Origin: Pseudanabaena mucicola FACHB-723
GTDB taxonomy: Bacteria > Cyanobacteriota > Cyanobacteriia > Pseudanabaenales > Pseudanabaenaceae
Direction of reading: 5' to 3'
NCBI RefSeq assembly: GCF_014696385.1
Contig: NZ_JACJQB010000001.1
Coordinates: 62,001-126,000, forward strand
DNA length: 64,000 nt
Numbering within the stretch: position 1 is the stretch's first letter; every line of letters starts with the position of its first letter. The position numbers were made by a program, and so were the translations under genes. The notes under the pieces are model-generated. The model worked only from the letters and a program-made list of their open reading frames with translations, was not told the DNA's origin and did no database searches. Shown piece after piece: positions 8,753-17,504 of this stretch.

Positions 8753-8809
8753 CTTTTTCATTTATGTTTGTAACCGATTAGCAAGTTTATAAAATTCATC
8801 TCTGAAATT

Positions 8810-9211
8810 ATGTCTGAAACTACTGCCCCAGAGCCAAAAGCAAAACCCGCCGCTAAGCCTAAAGCCGAAAAGCCACCTGCGATCGAAGAACTACCCTTTG
8901 AAGAATTTATTACCACGCATTACTTGCCAGCTTTGACTAGGGCATTTGCTAAGCAAGGCGTTGATGATTTGCAACTAGAGTTTAGTAATTCTCAAGTAAA
9001 AGGAATTTGGGCAGAGGGTTTACGCCAGTTTACGGTGTACTTCTCAAAATCCGATCTCAATGCTCAAAAAGCTTTTTCCTGTGCCGATGCAGGACGATCC
9101 CCCAGCACCATTGAGCCATTTTTGATCGATGAGCGTAAAGCGCCACTAGATTTATTGGTATTTGGTGTGATTCAACGCTTAAATGCCCAGAAGTGGCTGA
9201 CGGCTAACTAA
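8810..9211 (+). CDS. DUF2996 family protein
   Basis: This 133-residue protein has an Ala/Lys/Pro-rich N-terminal tail (about 1-25), then a conserved cyanobacterial DUF2996 domain: LPFEEFITTHYLPALTRAF, the RQFTVYF strand, KAFSCADAGRSPSTIEPFL and the C-terminal DLLVFGVIQRLNAQKW. It is cytosolic by sequence and has no established function. It follows ndhM by 57 nt in the same direction, so cotranscription is plausible. A strong hairpin ends it. Confidence 0.85.
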   Translation: MSETTAPEPKAKPAAKPKAEKPPAIEELPFEEFITTHYLPALTRAFAKQGVDDLQLEFSNSQVKGIWAEGLRQFTVYFSKSDLNAQKAFSCADAGRSPSTIEPFLIDERKAPLDLLVFGVIQRLNAQKWLTAN

Positions 9212-9250
9212 AGAAATTGCGTCGCTTGTTTTGCAGGCGACGCAATTTCT
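9212..9250. terminator. bidirectional terminator after the DUF2996 gene
   Basis: 14-bp perfect arms AGAAATTGCGTCGC (9212-9225) and their complement (9237-9250) start at the DUF2996 stop and overlap the stop codon of the convergent gene at 9249. The arms are GC-rich on the inside and A/T-rich on the outside. Confidence 0.7.
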
Positions 9251-10052
9251 ATTTGGGGACAATTATTTGTATGCCATCTTTAATTTCAATTTTCATGCCC
9301 AGTTTATCTAGTTCTTGAGCAATAGTCTCGACGGTTTTCTTGTCAGTGGCATTTTGTAATACCAACGACCAAGCACCGATTTGAGCTTTACTAACATCAC
9401 GCTCCTGTTCCAGCCATTGCGCTGATTGACGGGATAAACTGGCGATAAATTTTAGATCTTCAGAAATTTCTTTGTCTATCAGACTACCTCTGTCTGCCCA
9501 ATCTGCAGCTTGCAAGTAAGATTGCCGCGCACCCTTGGTATCACCTAAAAAAAGTAGTTGGTCTGTTGCTTTATATCGCCAAACTAAATGGGCTTTAGAC
9601 TGTTGCTCAGGACTTAAATAATTTAACCCTTTGCTATAAATATCAATGGCGGCTCTAGGTGTCCCCGCAAACATCGATACACTAGCCGACATGTAAATGT
9701 AGCTACTTAGGAATCGGGGATCACGCTCGATGATGTTAGCAAAATATAGTGGGCTTAACCCATAACCTGTTTGAAACTGATTGCGGGAAACATCATCACC
9801 AAAGTATTGCAAAAATTGCAAAAACGTAAAGTTGGCGATCATGTTATTAAAACCTAGTCCCCTTGACGGCAATTGACGGATTAGCTTTAGTCTTGCCTCT
9901 TCGTCCCTGACTTCTTTGACCGTTGTGGCTTTGGTTTGACCACTCAATTGCTGATTGAGTCGTGGGAATTGCAAGCTCAGTGCGATCGCTGCGAAAATTG
10001 CGATCGCACTAATATTTATCGCTGTACTAATGACTACGTTGCGGAGCCGCAT
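9249..10052 (-). CDS. membrane-anchored TPR-like protein, function unknown
   Basis: A 267-residue protein with one N-terminal membrane helix (VVISTAINISAIAIFAAIALSL), probably an uncleaved anchor. A helical region follows with TPR-like spacing (PRAAIDIYSKGLNYLSPEQ, TKGARQSYLQAADWAD). The stretch LGFNNMIANFTFLQFLQYFGDDVSR is typical of a conserved cyanobacterial family of unknown role. The start lies 6 nt after the stop of the peptidoglycan-binding gene upstream (10058), which implies an operon with that protein and a possible envelope function. Confidence 0.65.
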   Translation of the reverse strand: MRLRNVVISTAINISAIAIFAAIALSLQFPRLNQQLSGQTKATTVKEVRDEEARLKLIRQLPSRGLGFNNMIANFTFLQFLQYFGDDVSRNQFQTGYGLSPLYFANIIERDPRFLSSYIYMSASVSMFAGTPRAAIDIYSKGLNYLSPEQQSKAHLVWRYKATDQLLFLGDTKGARQSYLQAADWADRGSLIDKEISEDLKFIASLSRQSAQWLEQERDVSKAQIGAWSLVLQNATDKKTVETIAQELDKLGMKIEIKDGIQIIVPK

Positions 10053-10057
10053 GGAAA

Positions 10058-11893
10058 TTAATTGCCTTCAGAAATGAATTTGTCTTTGTTCAACTCATCG
10101 AGCAGCTTATTGCTTGGAGAACCATCAGCAGGGCTGATCGTGTAGAAATTTTGTGCTCTAACGATGGCATTGCGCGTTTCGCCACTCAGCACACCATCCA
10201 CTTTACCAGTGTAGAAACCTTTCTGAGCTAGTAGGCGTTGTAGTTCAGCAATTTGGTTATTTGCTGCTGCCGTGGTAGCTGGCGGCGTGGTTATGGTGGG
10301 AGTTGCGGCGGCTGTGGGCTGTGTAGTTGGCTTGGGTGTGGCTGCAACTGTAGGCGTGGGAGCAGCGGCGGTGGGTTGAGGTTTAGGACTTGGTGCTACA
10401 GGAATTGGAGGAATAGGCGTTGCGGTAGGTGGGGCGGCGGCTACAGTGGGTTGAGGAATCGGTGTTACCTGTGGCTTCGGTTCTACGCGGATTGTTGGTG
10501 TAACAGGTGCAGTTACTACGGGCGTAGGTATTACGGGAATAGGTGTGACAGGTGCGGGGGGAACAGGTACAGGGGTAACTGTGACTGTTTGTTTAGGCGA
10601 ACCTGATTCTAAAGCGGCGATTGTTCTTGGGCCAGCAATACCATCGGCGGTTAAACCATAGGCTTTTTGAGCAGCCACAATTGCCTCCCTAGTTCTTGCA
10701 CCCAGAATTCCTGAAATCGGTCCATTGTAAAATCCGCGATCGGTGAGCAGATTTTGCAAATTGGTAATGTTATTGTCGGTGTTATCTTTCACGGGTTGAG
10801 CGTTTTTGGCAGCTTGATTAGTAGTAGTTGCCGCAGGTGTGGCGACTTTGGCATCTTTTTCTAAGGCTGCAATGGTTTGTGAACCCGCAATACCATCAAC
10901 TGTTAAGCCATAGGCTTTTTGGGCAGCGACGATCGCCGCATCGGTTTGCTTGCCTCTGATGCCGTCAATTGCACCCTGATAAAATCCGCGTTTTGCCAAT
11001 AGCTGCTGTACTGCCGCTACATCCTTATCTGTTGCACTTTCGGATTTAGTCACAGTGCTACTGCCTGACTCTAAAGCGTTGATGGTCTGTGGGCCTGCAA
11101 TGCCATCGGCGGTTAGTCCATAGCTTTTCTGAGCGGCGATGATGGCTGTCCGAGTCTGATCGCCCATGATGCCATCGACTGCACCATTATAAAAGCCTCG
11201 TTTTTGGAGTAGCTCTTGGAGATTAGAAATCTCGGCACTCTTATTTTTGGTGTTGTTAGGTAATTCTTTTTCTTTGGTTGCTACCCCATCTGACTCTAGT
11301 GCTGCGAGAGTTTGTTGCCCTGCAATACCATCAGGGTTGAGATTGTAAGCTTTTTGAGCAGCGATGATGGCTGTCCGAGTTTGATCGCCCATAAGACCAT
11401 CGACAGCACCGTTATAAAATCCGCGATCGGTCAAAAGCTTTTGCAAATTCATGACTGTGGATGAGGTGCGAATTTGGGTGTCATCGACAGTCACAGATTC
11501 GGACTTATCGACTTTGCCACCTTCGAGAGCCGCAATTGTTTGGCTGCCGACAATGCCATCCGCAGGGAGGTTATAGGCTTGTTGAGCGCGAAGAATGGCA
11601 TTTTTAGTTGCTGTGCCAGCGACACCATCAATATCGCCTGTATAAAAACCATTATTTGCGAGCAGTGTTTGCACATACTGCATATCTGACGATGGGGCAT
11701 CGGCGGCGATCGCGTTGAGAGTAGAGCCTAGTCCAACCAGCATTGTTGTCCCTGCTAGCAGTAGGCTCAAACTCAATTTGCTAGATTTGTGGGTTAAATT
11801 GGCTAGCCAAACCTGAAAACTTTCAGGGATATCGCTTGCGATCGCAAAATCAACATCGATAACATCTTCTTGGATATAAGTGAGAAGTTCCAT
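10058..11893 (-). CDS. six-domain peptidoglycan-binding protein
   Basis: This 611-residue protein has six PG_binding_1 (PF01471-type) modules, each with the pattern LQ.LL...GFY.G.(V/I)DG..G..T..AI..AQ..Y.L..DGI.G..T. Five lie in a row from about residue 72 to 430. A Pro/Thr/Val-rich linker follows (about 435-540), and the sixth, more divergent module lies at the C-terminus. The N-terminus has MELLTYIQED, then a hydrophobic segment LSLSLLLAGTTMLVGLGSTLNAIAA that could act as signal or anchor, so the modules are probably outside the cytoplasmic membrane bound to the wall. No catalytic domain is present. It is the first gene of an apparent pair with the gene at 9249. Confidence 0.85.
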   Translation of the reverse strand: MELLTYIQEDVIDVDFAIASDIPESFQVWLANLTHKSSKLSLSLLLAGTTMLVGLGSTLNAIAADAPSSDMQYVQTLLANNGFYTGDIDGVAGTATKNAILRAQQAYNLPADGIVGSQTIAALEGGKVDKSESVTVDDTQIRTSSTVMNLQKLLTDRGFYNGAVDGLMGDQTRTAIIAAQKAYNLNPDGIAGQQTLAALESDGVATKEKELPNNTKNKSAEISNLQELLQKRGFYNGAVDGIMGDQTRTAIIAAQKSYGLTADGIAGPQTINALESGSSTVTKSESATDKDVAAVQQLLAKRGFYQGAIDGIRGKQTDAAIVAAQKAYGLTVDGIAGSQTIAALEKDAKVATPAATTTNQAAKNAQPVKDNTDNNITNLQNLLTDRGFYNGPISGILGARTREAIVAAQKAYGLTADGIAGPRTIAALESGSPKQTVTVTPVPVPPAPVTPIPVIPTPVVTAPVTPTIRVEPKPQVTPIPQPTVAAAPPTATPIPPIPVAPSPKPQPTAAAPTPTVAATPKPTTQPTAAATPTITTPPATTAAANNQIAELQRLLAQKGFYTGKVDGVLSGETRNAIVRAQNFYTISPADGSPSNKLLDELNKDKFISEGN

Positions 11894-11995
11894 ATTTGTA
11901 GACCTTGTGTTTAGAGTTTGTAAGGGGGTTGCTTTTTAATTAAAATTTGTGATTAAGATTGGAAAATTCAAAGGGATACCGATGATTTCAGCAAT

Positions 11996-12706
11996 TTAAG
12001 AAGAGTTATGGTCTGGCTTGGAAGAATTTTGATTGGAATTTGGTATTTGCAAGTCCCTGTCTGTCTCATCTCTATTTCGCAAATTATGAGGATTGACTGA
12101 TCGCACAATTACGACCTGCCGATAACTTTCTGTTCTTGTGACTTCTCTAGTCGTTTCTTTAGTAATTTCTCTAGTAATTTGGGTTCGCGCCGTTTTATTG
12201 CGGGTGGGCGTGACCCTGACTTGCGTTTTGGTTTGTAATCTTGGCTTTGACTGCGCGGGATAATTTTTTAATGCGGCTAGGGTTGCTGCGCCGGGGATAC
12301 CATCAACCGCAAGACTGGCTTGACTATTCTGAAACTCGATCACCGCTTGTTTGGTATTTCGACCATAGACTCCATCAATTTCACCAACCGCAAAACCGCG
12401 CTGAGCTAATAAAGTCTGGACTTCTAAAATATATTCGGTCTGACAAAGATAGAGATGATCGCACCAAGGCGCAGTATTTACCGCAGGTTCTAGGATGTGG
12501 CTCGCTGCCGCACTGCCAGACCAACCACAACTGCCGACATTGGTAATTGCGATCGCAGTTAGTAAACAAGCTTGCCATTTGCCAATGACTGGGGGAGCGG
12601 GCAATGTTGCACAAACTTGATCGCCATTGCGATCGCAGAAATCTTGACTGGCTTGTTCATGCGCCCATGCAGCATATATATATGATGCAAGTTCCATAGT
12701 TGCCAC
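11996..12706 (-). CDS. single-domain peptidoglycan-binding protein
   Basis: This 236-residue protein has one PG_binding_1 module (about residues 91-146: LEVQTLLAQRGFAVGEIDGVYGRNTKQAVIEFQ, then AVDGIPGAATLAAL). A hydrophobic stretch comes before it and a Thr/Arg-rich tail (TREITKETTREVTRTES) after. The N-terminus MELASYIYAAWAHEQ, from the second ATG, resembles MELLTYIQED of the downstream protein, a leader pattern seen in cyanobacterial proteins of this kind. The ATG at 12697 is an alternative start. It is codirectional with the six-domain protein 102 nt away, so the two are probably functionally related. Confidence 0.75.
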   Translation of the reverse strand: MATMELASYIYAAWAHEQASQDFCDRNGDQVCATLPAPPVIGKWQACLLTAIAITNVGSCGWSGSAAASHILEPAVNTAPWCDHLYLCQTEYILEVQTLLAQRGFAVGEIDGVYGRNTKQAVIEFQNSQASLAVDGIPGAATLAALKNYPAQSKPRLQTKTQVRVTPTRNKTARTQITREITKETTREVTRTESYRQVVIVRSVNPHNLRNRDETDRDLQIPNSNQNSSKPDHNSS

Positions 12707-12804
12707 TGAATGATTACGGTCTAACTTATTTTAAATGATTTTTTCTGGCATCTTACGGTAAAACATATATATTTTCATGAGGTTTGCCCATTGAGGTCTT
12801 GGGA

Positions 12805-12865
12805 AAAAACAGAGAAATTTTTGAAAGTGCTGCGAAGCAGCACTTTCAAAAATTTCTCTGTTTTT
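12805..12865. terminator. 29-bp perfect hairpin downstream of the XPB-like helicase gene
   Basis: Arms at 12805-12833 and 12837-12865 are exact complements around a GAA loop, with AAAAA / TTTTT ends. It lies 27 nt beyond the helicase stop codon (minus strand), so it can terminate that transcript. The GCTGCGAAGCAGC core matches other hairpins in the window. Confidence 0.7.
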
Positions 12866-12891
12866 AATTCAGCGCAAAGCTCTGTAGGCTT

Positions 12892-14388
12892 TTACAAGCT
12901 TTTGGGATTGATGTCGTAATCTTCGGAAATTTCCGCCGCGAGAGGCTGTTTTTTGCGAATATCTTGATCGTACTCAATGCCGATTTGAATCACATTCTCT
13001 GGATTTGGCTGCTGTTGTCGCTCAATGCCCCTACGCCGCTCCGAAGTCCGCACTTCGCTCGTATCTTCAGTCACCACCTCGTATAGAATCGCCTGTTTAT
13101 TTGCCTCTGTCCCCCGTCTCAGCACCCTGCCAAGTCGTTGAATATATTCACGGGCTGAGCCTGTACCCGATAGCAAAATGGCAATGCGGGCATCAGGGAC
13201 ATCGACACCTTCATTCAGCACATGGGAGGCAACAAGGGTTTTATATTTGCCTTCACGGAAGCTAGTCAAAATTTCGTGACGCTCTTTGACTGGTGTTTGG
13301 TGCGTGAGTGCAGGGATTAGTAAATCCTGTGAAATGCGATAAACCGTGGCGTTGTCATTGGTAAAAATTAAAATTCTCTCGCTAAAATGCTGTGCTAATA
13401 GATCGGAAAGCACCCGTAATTTGGCTTCTGTACCAAGCGATAGCTCTTTGGATTGGCGATGGGCAAGCATGGCACGACGACCCGCTTGTGATCGCGCACT
13501 CGCTTGGACAAATCTTTGCCAACCTTCCAAACTACCAAGAGAGATTTTAGATTCCTTTAAAAAATGATTGCGACTTTGAATGAGGGAGTCATAAAGTTCC
13601 CGTTCTTTTTCGGAAAGAGAAACCTTAATCTGCACAATTTTGTGATCGGCAAGGGCTTTGCCTGCGAGGTCTTCCGCTGACTTGCGATAAACTTGCTCAC
13701 CAATGAGCAGTTCTAGATCAGCATGTTTGCCATCACTACGCTCAGGGGTAGCAGTTAAGCCTAAACGATAGGGTGCGATCGCAAATTCGGCAATTACCCG
13801 AAAAAAATCCGTTGGTAAATGATGGCATTCATCAAACACGATTAAGCCATAGAGATTACCTAAAGCTTCGGCTTGGATAGCGGCGCTGTCGTAGGTAGCC
13901 ACCAAAATGGGACTGCGATCGCGAGAGCCGCCACCCAATAGCCCAATCTCGACATCAGGAAAGGCGGCTAATAAATGGGCATACCATTGATGCATCAAAT
14001 CTAATGTTGGCACAACGATCAAGGTACTGCGATTCGTAGCTTGCATTGCCAACTGTGCTAGATAGGTTTTACCTGCCGCGGTTGGCAAGACTACCAAGCC
14101 TTGTTTGCCCACCCTTTGCCAAGCCGCCAAAGCCTCACTCTGATGCAGATACGGCTCCATTTTGCTGTGAGCCGTGAGATTGATTTCGCTATAGGCTCGC
14201 GCCTTATCCTCGATCGCAATTCCCTCCGAGCGCATCGTCAAAATCAATTGGCGATAGTGATGGGCAGGAATCCGAAACTTCTCAATCCGATCATCCCATG
14301 TGGCAAATTCAATCCATGCCTTGCCCTTGGGTGGTGGATGCAAAATTAATGTGCCGCGATCGTAGGTTAATTGAGGAGTGCGAGGCAT
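12892..14388 (-). CDS. XPB/Rad25-like SF2 DNA helicase
   Basis: A 498-residue superfamily 2 helicase of the bacterial XPB/SSL2 group, probably involved in DNA repair. An N-terminal damage-recognition-like region (about 1-75) precedes the motor. Motif I is PTAAGKT (102-108), motif II DECHH (186-190) and motif III LTATPERSDGKH. A helical insertion follows, then motif V (VASHVLNEGVDVPDARI) and motif VI (QRLGRVLRRG). All catalytic motifs are intact. It lies 9 nt downstream of larE in the same direction, so they probably share a transcript, though no functional link is known. Confidence 0.88.
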   Translation of the reverse strand: MPRTPQLTYDRGTLILHPPPKGKAWIEFATWDDRIEKFRIPAHHYRQLILTMRSEGIAIEDKARAYSEINLTAHSKMEPYLHQSEALAAWQRVGKQGLVVLPTAAGKTYLAQLAMQATNRSTLIVVPTLDLMHQWYAHLLAAFPDVEIGLLGGGSRDRSPILVATYDSAAIQAEALGNLYGLIVFDECHHLPTDFFRVIAEFAIAPYRLGLTATPERSDGKHADLELLIGEQVYRKSAEDLAGKALADHKIVQIKVSLSEKERELYDSLIQSRNHFLKESKISLGSLEGWQRFVQASARSQAGRRAMLAHRQSKELSLGTEAKLRVLSDLLAQHFSERILIFTNDNATVYRISQDLLIPALTHQTPVKERHEILTSFREGKYKTLVASHVLNEGVDVPDARIAILLSGTGSAREYIQRLGRVLRRGTEANKQAILYEVVTEDTSEVRTSERRRGIERQQQPNPENVIQIGIEYDQDIRKKQPLAAEISEDYDINPKSL

Positions 14389-14397
14389 AGGTCTGGT

Positions 14398-15228
14398 CTA
14401 ATGTACGGCACTGATGATCGCATCGTTGAGCTTACCACTGCGAAATCCCTCTAGATCTAAGGTGATTGCCGTAAATCCATACTCACGAAAGTTGCTGGTT
14501 AGATCTGCGATCGCAATTGTCGTCATAAATTCATGGAGGCGATCGCTCGGCACTTCAATTTTGGCATTATCCCCCATCGAGCGCACGCGGATATCCCCGC
14601 GCCAACCGCAGTCCCGCAAATATTGTTCCGCTTTACCCACTCGGCGCAATTTCTCAATTGTAATTTCTTCGCCATAGGGAAATCGCGAACTTAAACAGGG
14701 TTGCGAAGGTTTATCCCACCAAGGCATTCCTAAATGTTGCGATAGCATTCGCACTTCCATTTTGCTAATTCCCACTTCCGCCAAAGGCGATCGCACACCG
14801 CGTTCCTTTGCCGCCTGAATCCCCGGTCGATAGTCTTGGAGATCGTCAGCATTTAAACCGTCAACGACATAGCTATAGCCCATTTTTTTTGCAAGGGGTT
14901 TGAGGGTATCGTGCAGTTCACTTTTACAGAAATAGCAGCGATTAATGGGGTTAGAGGTGTAATTGGGATTACTCATTTCATCGGTTTGGACGACTTGATG
15001 CGGAATGCCGATAAACTCAGCTTGTACCTGAGCCGCCGCTAGATCGGCGGGCAACAGTGATGGCGAGTTTGCCGTAATGGCAAGGGCGCGATCGCCTAAA
15101 ACATCAAAGGCAATCTTAGCCACCAATGTGCTATCAATCCCCCCCGAATAGGCAACTAGGACTTCTGAAGACTCTTGGAAAATTTGATTTAGGCGATCGA
15201 GCTTTGCAGATAGAGTGGCGTTTAACAT
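14398..15228 (-). CDS. larE: ATP-dependent sacrificial sulfur transferase LarE
   Basis: LarE adenylates and sulfurates pyridinium-3,5-biscarboxylic acid mononucleotide to build the nickel-pincer cofactor. The 276-residue protein has the PP-loop SGGIDST (28-34), NRCYFCKSEL (Cys98, Cys101) and SQPCLSSRFPYGEEIT with Cys178 in the position of the sacrificial or cluster cysteine. Having three cysteines would fit the [4Fe-4S] type of LarE, but sequence alone cannot decide this. No larB or larC is in the window, so the cofactor pathway is not confirmed. The helicase gene follows 9 nt downstream. Confidence 0.88.
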   Translation of the reverse strand: MLNATLSAKLDRLNQIFQESSEVLVAYSGGIDSTLVAKIAFDVLGDRALAITANSPSLLPADLAAAQVQAEFIGIPHQVVQTDEMSNPNYTSNPINRCYFCKSELHDTLKPLAKKMGYSYVVDGLNADDLQDYRPGIQAAKERGVRSPLAEVGISKMEVRMLSQHLGMPWWDKPSQPCLSSRFPYGEEITIEKLRRVGKAEQYLRDCGWRGDIRVRSMGDNAKIEVPSDRLHEFMTTIAIADLTSNFREYGFTAITLDLEGFRSGKLNDAIISAVH

Positions 15229-15236
15229 AGGTAGCT

Positions 15237-15299
15237 GAGCGCAATTAAATATAAAACCCTAAAACCTATGGCTCACACGCCATGGGTTTTTTAATTATA
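15237..15299. repeat. REP-like palindromic element, family A
   Basis: It contains a 27-nt stretch (15241-15267) repeated exactly at 30952-30978, followed by a palindromic core (AAAACCTATGGC ... GCCATGGGTTTT). It lies between the divergent larE and hisD genes, so it cannot be a terminator for either. Confidence 0.7.
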
Positions 15300-15395
15300 C
15301 TGAGCGCTGCCCAACTAAATTTCAGCTTGAGCTTACACAACTTACGAGAATACAGGTTAAGCTAGGATTAATCATCGCTTCTTACGTCACAATCT

Positions 15396-16694
15396 ATGCT
15401 ACGAATTGTCACCCAGAGAACTGAAGCAGAATCCGAAATCAAGCGGATTTGCGATCGCATCTATGACGATCAGATGATCCACAAGGAAGCCACGGTCACG
15501 GAAATCATTCAAACGGTAAGACGCAAAGGCGATACAGCCCTTCTGCACTATACCTCTGAGTTTGATGGACAGGACTTTACGGCATCGGAATTGCGTGTCA
15601 GTGGATCAGAACTTGATGCTGCGTATCAGCAAGTCAAAGGTGGTCTGCTAAAAGCGATCGAAATGGCGCATCAACGTATCGAAGACTTTCATAAAATGCG
15701 TGTGCCAAAAAGCTGGGTACATTTTGGCGATAAAGATGTGGTCTTGGGCAAACGGTATACTGCCGTTGATGCCGCAGGTATTTACATCCCGGGGGGGAAA
15801 GCAGCTTACCCAAGCACAGTATTAATGAATGCTGTCCCTGCCAAGGTGGCAGGCGTGAAAAAGATTGTGATGGTGACACCGCCGGGGCAAGAGCGGACAA
15901 TTAATCCTGCAATTTTGGTGGCGGCACAGGTGGCGGGGATTGAAGAGATTTATCGTGTCGGTGGCGCACAGGCGATCGCTGCCCTAGCCTATGGTACAGA
16001 GAGCATTCCCAAGGTTGATGTGATCACAGGGCCGGGCAATATTTACGTTACTCTCGCCAAAAAACAAGTATTTGGTCGCGTTGGTATTGATTCCATTGCT
16101 GGCCCATCGGAAGTCTTAATTATTGCCGACGCTAGCGCTAACCCCACCTATGTCGCGGCGGATATGCTGGCTCAGGCGGAACATGACCAAATGGCAGCAT
16201 CAATTTTACTAACCAATGACTCGCGTCTTGCCAATCGGGTGGTGGAAGAAGTAACGCGCATGTTGGAAGATCACCCTCGCCGCCTAATGACAGAAAAAGC
16301 GATCGCACATTATGGCTTAATTGTCGTCGTCGATAGTCTCAGCACTGCTGCTGAGCTATCTAATCAATTTGCGCCCGAGCACCTTGAACTAGAAGTCGAA
16401 GATCCTTGGACCTTAGTCGATCAGATCCGCCATGCAGGGGCAATTTTTATCGGACATTCCACCCCTGAAGCTGTGGGCGATTATCTTGCGGGACCAAATC
16501 ACACCTTGCCGACCTGTGGTGGTGCGCGTTATTCCTCGGCACTCGGTGTCGAGACTTTCCTCAAGCATTCCAGTCTCATCCAATATAGTCCCGAAGCTCT
16601 CAAGGAAGTCTCAGGTGCGATCGCACTGCTAACAGAAGCCGAAGGCTTGCCATCTCACGGCGATTCCGTCAGATTACGACTACAAAATATGTGA
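15396..16694 (+). CDS. hisD: histidinol dehydrogenase
   Basis: HisD performs the final two NAD-dependent oxidations of L-histidinol to L-histidine. The 432-residue protein is full length. It shows DAAGIYIPGGKAAYPSTVLMNAVPA, ITGPGNIYVTLAKKQVFG, the zinc and catalytic region IAGPSEVLIIAD, AEHDQMA and the catalytic APEHLEL. The C-terminal GPNHTLPTCGGARYSS completes the signature. The ATG follows a short leader, and no other his genes are adjacent, as is usual in cyanobacteria where the pathway is dispersed. Confidence 0.97.
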   Translation: MLRIVTQRTEAESEIKRICDRIYDDQMIHKEATVTEIIQTVRRKGDTALLHYTSEFDGQDFTASELRVSGSELDAAYQQVKGGLLKAIEMAHQRIEDFHKMRVPKSWVHFGDKDVVLGKRYTAVDAAGIYIPGGKAAYPSTVLMNAVPAKVAGVKKIVMVTPPGQERTINPAILVAAQVAGIEEIYRVGGAQAIAALAYGTESIPKVDVITGPGNIYVTLAKKQVFGRVGIDSIAGPSEVLIIADASANPTYVAADMLAQAEHDQMAASILLTNDSRLANRVVEEVTRMLEDHPRRLMTEKAIAHYGLIVVVDSLSTAAELSNQFAPEHLELEVEDPWTLVDQIRHAGAIFIGHSTPEAVGDYLAGPNHTLPTCGGARYSSALGVETFLKHSSLIQYSPEALKEVSGAIALLTEAEGLPSHGDSVRLRLQNM

Positions 16695-16721
16695 AAGGAC
16701 AATTTCCTGTCAGCAGGTAAA

Positions 16722-16800
16722 CTGGCACTGGTCAGCTAATCGGGGATAGGCGCTGAAATACCCATTTCATGCCGACAAAAAAGGTGCAAATACGTTGATC
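16722..16800 (+). repeat. dispersed repeat, copy 1
   Basis: About 70-80 bp starting GGCACTGGTCAGCTAATCGG. It is roughly 80% identical, by eye, to the reverse complement of 62020-62097. Both copies border accessory DNA. It may be the end of a lost insertion sequence. Confidence 0.55.
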
Positions 16801-16876
16801 TGCCCAGTGCCGTCTTTATCTTTATGTATAGGATGGGTAAGAACCGAAACCAAATAATCAGAAAACCTAATTTGTT

Positions 16877-17140
16877 ATGAGTCAAGAGCTTGTCTACCAA
16901 ACGATCAGCAAATTTCAAGATAAGCTGCTTGATCTTTCGGCTAGGAATAAGCTCTTAAATTTTAAATTTTCAGAAAAAGCGCGTACAGATTCGGGTTGTT
17001 AATGATGCGCCAGATCGGATTTACAAACGTCTAAATGAGGGAAAAAAGATGGGCTTGCAAACTTTGCCTGAGCCAGTTAGATGATGCGCGTACATCTATT
17101 CAGCAAGCGGGACAAAATACGCTTTATCTGACATGTGCGA
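16877..17140 (+). pseudogene. frameshifted remnant of a DUF4011-type helicase gene
   Basis: ATG at 16877 opens MSQELVYQTISKFQDKLLDL, SARNKLLNFKFSEKAR and then stops. The next frame continues with QIRVVNDAPDRIYKRLNEGK and MGLQTLPEPV. A third frame has ARTSIQQAGQNTLYLT. Together these follow the N-terminal order of DUF4011 proteins ('kLLDLs.rNkLLnf', 'iv...p..iy..L..g', 'a.t.ieEqGvNtLyLa'), which normally are large helicase/nuclease proteins often found in defence islands. At least two frameshifts and a deletion are needed, and the rest of the gene is gone. It marks the left edge of the accessory island. Confidence 0.7.
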
Positions 17141-17267
17141 TCACAAAAACAATTATTGCTAAAATTTTAAGGATGATCGCTACTAATACTAAAATTTTAT
17201 GTAAATCTAAGCATTACCTGATATTGTGTTTAGTTATAATGCAGCTACTTATAGATAGGTGCAGCCA

Positions 17268-17504
17268 ATGGTTACAGCAATTAAGCAAGTCGGAACTGTG
17301 GGCAAAGATGTCAAAAGTGCTTGGGATGTTGCCATGAGTGAGATTAGTGGCGGCAGTTTGGAAATGAAAAGTCTTAGACGAGAAAGAATCAATCAACTCT
17401 TTGCAACATGGGCTATGTTGGATAGTGAGGATGAACAAAAAGAAGTTTTGAAGATAATTGAATCTGTGGAAGGCGTGTCGATATTACAAAGTTGCAAGTT
17501 GTAG
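17268..17504 (+). CDS. small protein of unknown function (78 aa)
   Basis: From the ATG at 17268 (AGG Shine-Dalgarno at 17257-17259) the product is a charged, helical protein with RRERINQLFATWAMLDSEDEQKEVLKIIESVEG. A GTG at 17259 is a less likely start. The short, acidic, C-terminal helical layout resembles antitoxin-like cyanobacterial proteins, but I do not recognise the family. Its 3' end overlaps the convergent DUF2283 gene by 21 bp. Confidence 0.45.
   Translation: MVTAIKQVGTVGKDVKSAWDVAMSEISGGSLEMKSLRRERINQLFATWAMLDSEDEQKEVLKIIESVEGVSILQSCKL

Noticed and set aside
10253-10606. Open frame with a Gly/Cys-rich translation on the plus strand
   Set aside because: It is the opposite strand of the Pro/Thr/Val-rich linker of the six-domain peptidoglycan-binding protein; composition is an artefact of that linker.
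10600-11700. Regularly spaced repeats that resemble a CRISPR array
   Set aside because: The period is about 200-250 bp and follows the codon frame of repeated PG_binding_1 domains. The repeats are diverged and encode protein.
15237-15299. Terminator for larE or hisD
   Set aside because: The genes diverge, so their 3' ends are elsewhere. The sequence belongs to a repeat family.
17035-17337. 100-residue open frame in the island
   Set aside because: Only its part ARTSIQQAGQNTLYLT matches a family, and it joins with other frames to form the broken DUF4011 remnant. The rest is not protein-like.
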